From an uncultured Clostridia bacterium (GTDB lineage: Bacteria > Bacillota > Clostridia > Oscillospirales > Ruminococcaceae): DNA of 7,904 nucleotides. Made by a program: the position numbers and the translations under genes. Location: assembly GCA_945910715.1 (NCBI GenBank), contig CAMDZU010000049.1, forward strand, positions 1 through 7,904, given 5' to 3'. A model generated the notes under the pieces. That model was not told where the DNA came from and searched no databases. It saw nothing but the letters and a program-made list of their open reading frames with translations. Positions 6,647-7,904 of the stretch are shown here, piece after piece (the first letter of the stretch is position 1; every line of letters starts with the position of its first letter).

Positions 6647-7717
6647 ATGACAAAGAATATTGCTGTAATCAAGGGCGATGGAATAGGCCCCGAAATTGTC
6701 ACCGAGGCAATGAAGGTGCTTGACAAAGTGGCTGAAAGGTTCGGTCACACCTTCAACTACACCGAGGTTTTAATGGGCGGCTGCGCCATTGACGCAACAG
6801 GCGAGCCTCTCCCCAAGGAAACCGTTGACGTATGCTTAAAGAGCGACTCCGTACTGCTTGGCGCAGTAGGCGGCCCCAAATGGGATAAGGGCGAGGGCAA
6901 GGCAAGACCCGAAGCAGGTCTGCTGGGAATCCGCTCCGCACTCAAGCTTTTTGCAAACATCAGACCTGCAAAGCTGCTTAAGCCTCTTGCAGACGCCTGC
7001 CCCCTTAAAGAGGAAATCACAAGCAAGGGGCTTGACCTTGTAATCGTCCGTGAGCTTATCGGCGGCGCTTATTTTGGCGCAAGAAAAACGGGCATTGAGG
7101 ACGGACACAAAACCGCTCACGACGATATGAAGTACAGCGACTACGAAATCGAGCGTATCTGCCGTGTTGCTTTCGATATGGCAAGAAAGCGCAGAGGCAA
7201 GGTTACAAGCGTGGATAAAGCAAACGTCCTTGACAGCTCACGTCTGTGGAGAGAAATTTCCCACAAGATTGCCGCAGAAAATCCCGACATTGAATTTTCC
7301 GATATGCTGGTTGACAACACAGCAATGCAGCTTGTTCACAATCCTGCACAGTTTGACGTTATTGTAACGGAAAATCTGTTCGGCGACATTCTTTCCGACG
7401 AGGCAAGCATGATTACAGGCTCTCTCGGTATGATTCCGTCGGCAAGCCTTGGCGAAACAAGTCTTGGCTTATTCGAGCCATGCCACGGCTCCGCTCCCGA
7501 CATTGCAGGACAGGATAAGGCAAACCCGATCGCCACAATCCTCTCCGCCGCAATGATGCTGCGTTACTCCTTCGATATGGCAAAGGAGGCCGACGCAATC
7601 GAGGCGGCGGTTGACAAGGTGCTGGAGGACGGCTACAGAACAGGCGACATTATGAGCGAAGGCATGAAGCAGGTAGGCTGCAAGGAAATGGGTACGCTTA
7701 TCGCTGAAAGGATTTAA
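6647..7717 (+). CDS. leuB: 3-isopropylmalate dehydrogenase
   Basis: Oxidises and decarboxylates 3-isopropylmalate to 2-oxoisocaproate with NAD+ and a divalent metal; cytoplasmic homodimer. The 356 residues match the family. Motifs: GDGIGPE (10-16); substrate arginines Arg96, Arg106 and Arg135; catalytic Tyr142 (GGAYFG) and Lys191 (VDKANVL); metal ligands Asp223, Asp247 and Asp251 in DNTAMQL and NLFGDILSDEAS; and the nucleotide-site segment EPCHGSAPDIAG (277-288). Spacing of these residues agrees with Thermus LeuB. The frame is open to a GTG at 6629, which overlaps the leuD stop. The ATG at 6647 is preferred because AAAGGA (6634-6639) lies 7 bases upstream and MTKNIAVIKGDGIG is the usual start. 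It is the last gene of the operon, and hairpins start at its stop codon. Confidence 0.97.
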   Translation: MTKNIAVIKGDGIGPEIVTEAMKVLDKVAERFGHTFNYTEVLMGGCAIDATGEPLPKETVDVCLKSDSVLLGAVGGPKWDKGEGKARPEAGLLGIRSALKLFANIRPAKLLKPLADACPLKEEITSKGLDLVIVRELIGGAYFGARKTGIEDGHKTAHDDMKYSDYEIERICRVAFDMARKRRGKVTSVDKANVLDSSRLWREISHKIAAENPDIEFSDMLVDNTAMQLVHNPAQFDVIVTENLFGDILSDEASMITGSLGMIPSASLGETSLGLFEPCHGSAPDIAGQDKANPIATILSAAMMLRYSFDMAKEADAIEAAVDKVLEDGYRTGDIMSEGMKQVGCKEMGTLIAERI

Positions 7718-7734
7718 GGGAGCAATGCCCCCTT
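7716..7734 (+). repeat. G/C-rich hairpin overlapping the leuB stop codon
   Basis: AAGGGAGC (7716-7723) and GCCCCCTT (7727-7734) form a stem with one A/C mismatch and an AAT loop. The first two bases belong to the leuB TAA. No long T-run follows, so it is unlikely to terminate by itself. It resembles the two cleaner hairpins at 7777 and 7883. Confidence 0.5.
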
Positions 7735-7776
7735 TGACCCCGTTTTGTGTTTTTGCGGTTTTATATGTTGGTTGAG

Positions 7777-7801
7777 AGGGGGCTGATAGCCCCCTTTTTT
7801 T
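7777..7801 (+). terminator. Intrinsic terminator of the ilv-leu operon
   Basis: AGGGGGCT (7777-7784) and AGCCCCCT (7788-7795) form a perfect 8-base-pair stem with a GAT loop, followed by a seven-T run (7795-7801). It lies 60 bases after the leuB stop and is the best candidate for the operon end. Confidence 0.88.
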
Positions 7802-7818
7802 CTCCCCTCGCCGTGGGG

Positions 7819-7852
7819 ATTGGGGGCTTCGCCCCTTGCCCCCCGATTTTTT
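7819..7852 (+). terminator. Second terminator-like hairpin
   Basis: ATTGGGGG (7819-7826) pairs with CCCCCGAT (7840-7847), including one G-T wobble, and T-rich sequence follows (7847-7852). An alternative inner fold pairs GGGGC (7823-7827) with GCCCC (7831-7835) around TTC. A further short pairing, CCCC (7804-7807) with GGGG (7815-7818), lies just upstream. It could be a backup terminator or part of a repeat element. Confidence 0.5.
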
Positions 7853-7882
7853 GTGTTTGTTTGTATTTGTTAGTTGGTTTAA

Positions 7883-7903
7883 AAGGGGGCTACTCGCCCC
7901 CTT
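7883..7903 (+). repeat. Third related G/C-rich hairpin at the window edge
   Basis: AAGGGGGC (7883-7890) and GCCCCCTT (7896-7903) form a perfect 8-base-pair stem around TACTC. It shares its arms with the operon terminator at 7777. The window ends one base later, so a following T-run cannot be checked. On the minus strand it is preceded by no visible gene, so a role as a terminator for a convergent gene to the right is possible. Confidence 0.55.
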
Positions 7904-7904
7904 G

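Noticed and set aside
7716..7903. CRISPR-like spaced repeats at the right end
   Set aside because: The similar units are hairpins with irregular spacing and very short arms; there are no uniform repeats, spacers or cas genes.

Overview
The window looks like chromosomal DNA of a cellulolytic gut or rumen member of the Bacillota, most likely in or near Ruminococcus (Oscillospirales). The basis is moderate GC content, strong AGGAGG-type ribosome binding sites, a T-box leader, and a lipid-anchored GH5 endoglucanase. The species cannot be named from sequence alone.

Layout. Positions 1-1704 (minus strand) hold a nearly complete endoglucanase. It has a lipoprotein signal, a Thr/Glu-rich linker, a CBM2-like cellulose-binding module and a GH5 subfamily 2-like catalytic domain; its stop codon lies beyond the left edge. 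Positions 1705-1845 are a divergent promoter region with two back-to-back sigma-70/SigA-type promoters. Positions 1834-2099 encode a complete T-box riboswitch with a readable CUC (leucine) specifier and an intrinsic terminator. Then come ilvB (2118-3800) and ilvN (3814-4284) on the plus strand. A 277-base gap holds what looks like the C-terminal scrap of a membrane-protein gene (4285-4476) and a second strong promoter (4493-4521). Next are leuC (4562-5818), a small Dabb-domain gene (5828-6130), leuD (6150-6632) and leuB (6647-7717). The tail (7718-7904) has no gene; it holds an intrinsic terminator and several related G/C-rich hairpins.

How the genes work together. IlvB and IlvN form acetolactate synthase, the first common step of valine, leucine and isoleucine synthesis. 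LeuC and LeuD form isopropylmalate isomerase and LeuB is isopropylmalate dehydrogenase; together they perform the middle steps of the leucine branch. leuA, ilvC, ilvD and ilvE are not in the window. The T-box should couple transcription of ilvBN, and of leuC-leuB by read-through, to uncharged tRNA-Leu. The promoter before leuC would supply T-box-independent transcription. The Dabb protein is the one operon member without an obvious pathway role.

The window is mostly an ordinary amino-acid biosynthesis locus. I see no clearly new system. The items most worth a second look are the Dabb gene inside the leu operon, the gene scrap in frame with ilvN, the dual control of the operon, the architecture of the endoglucanase, and the hairpin cluster at the right end.
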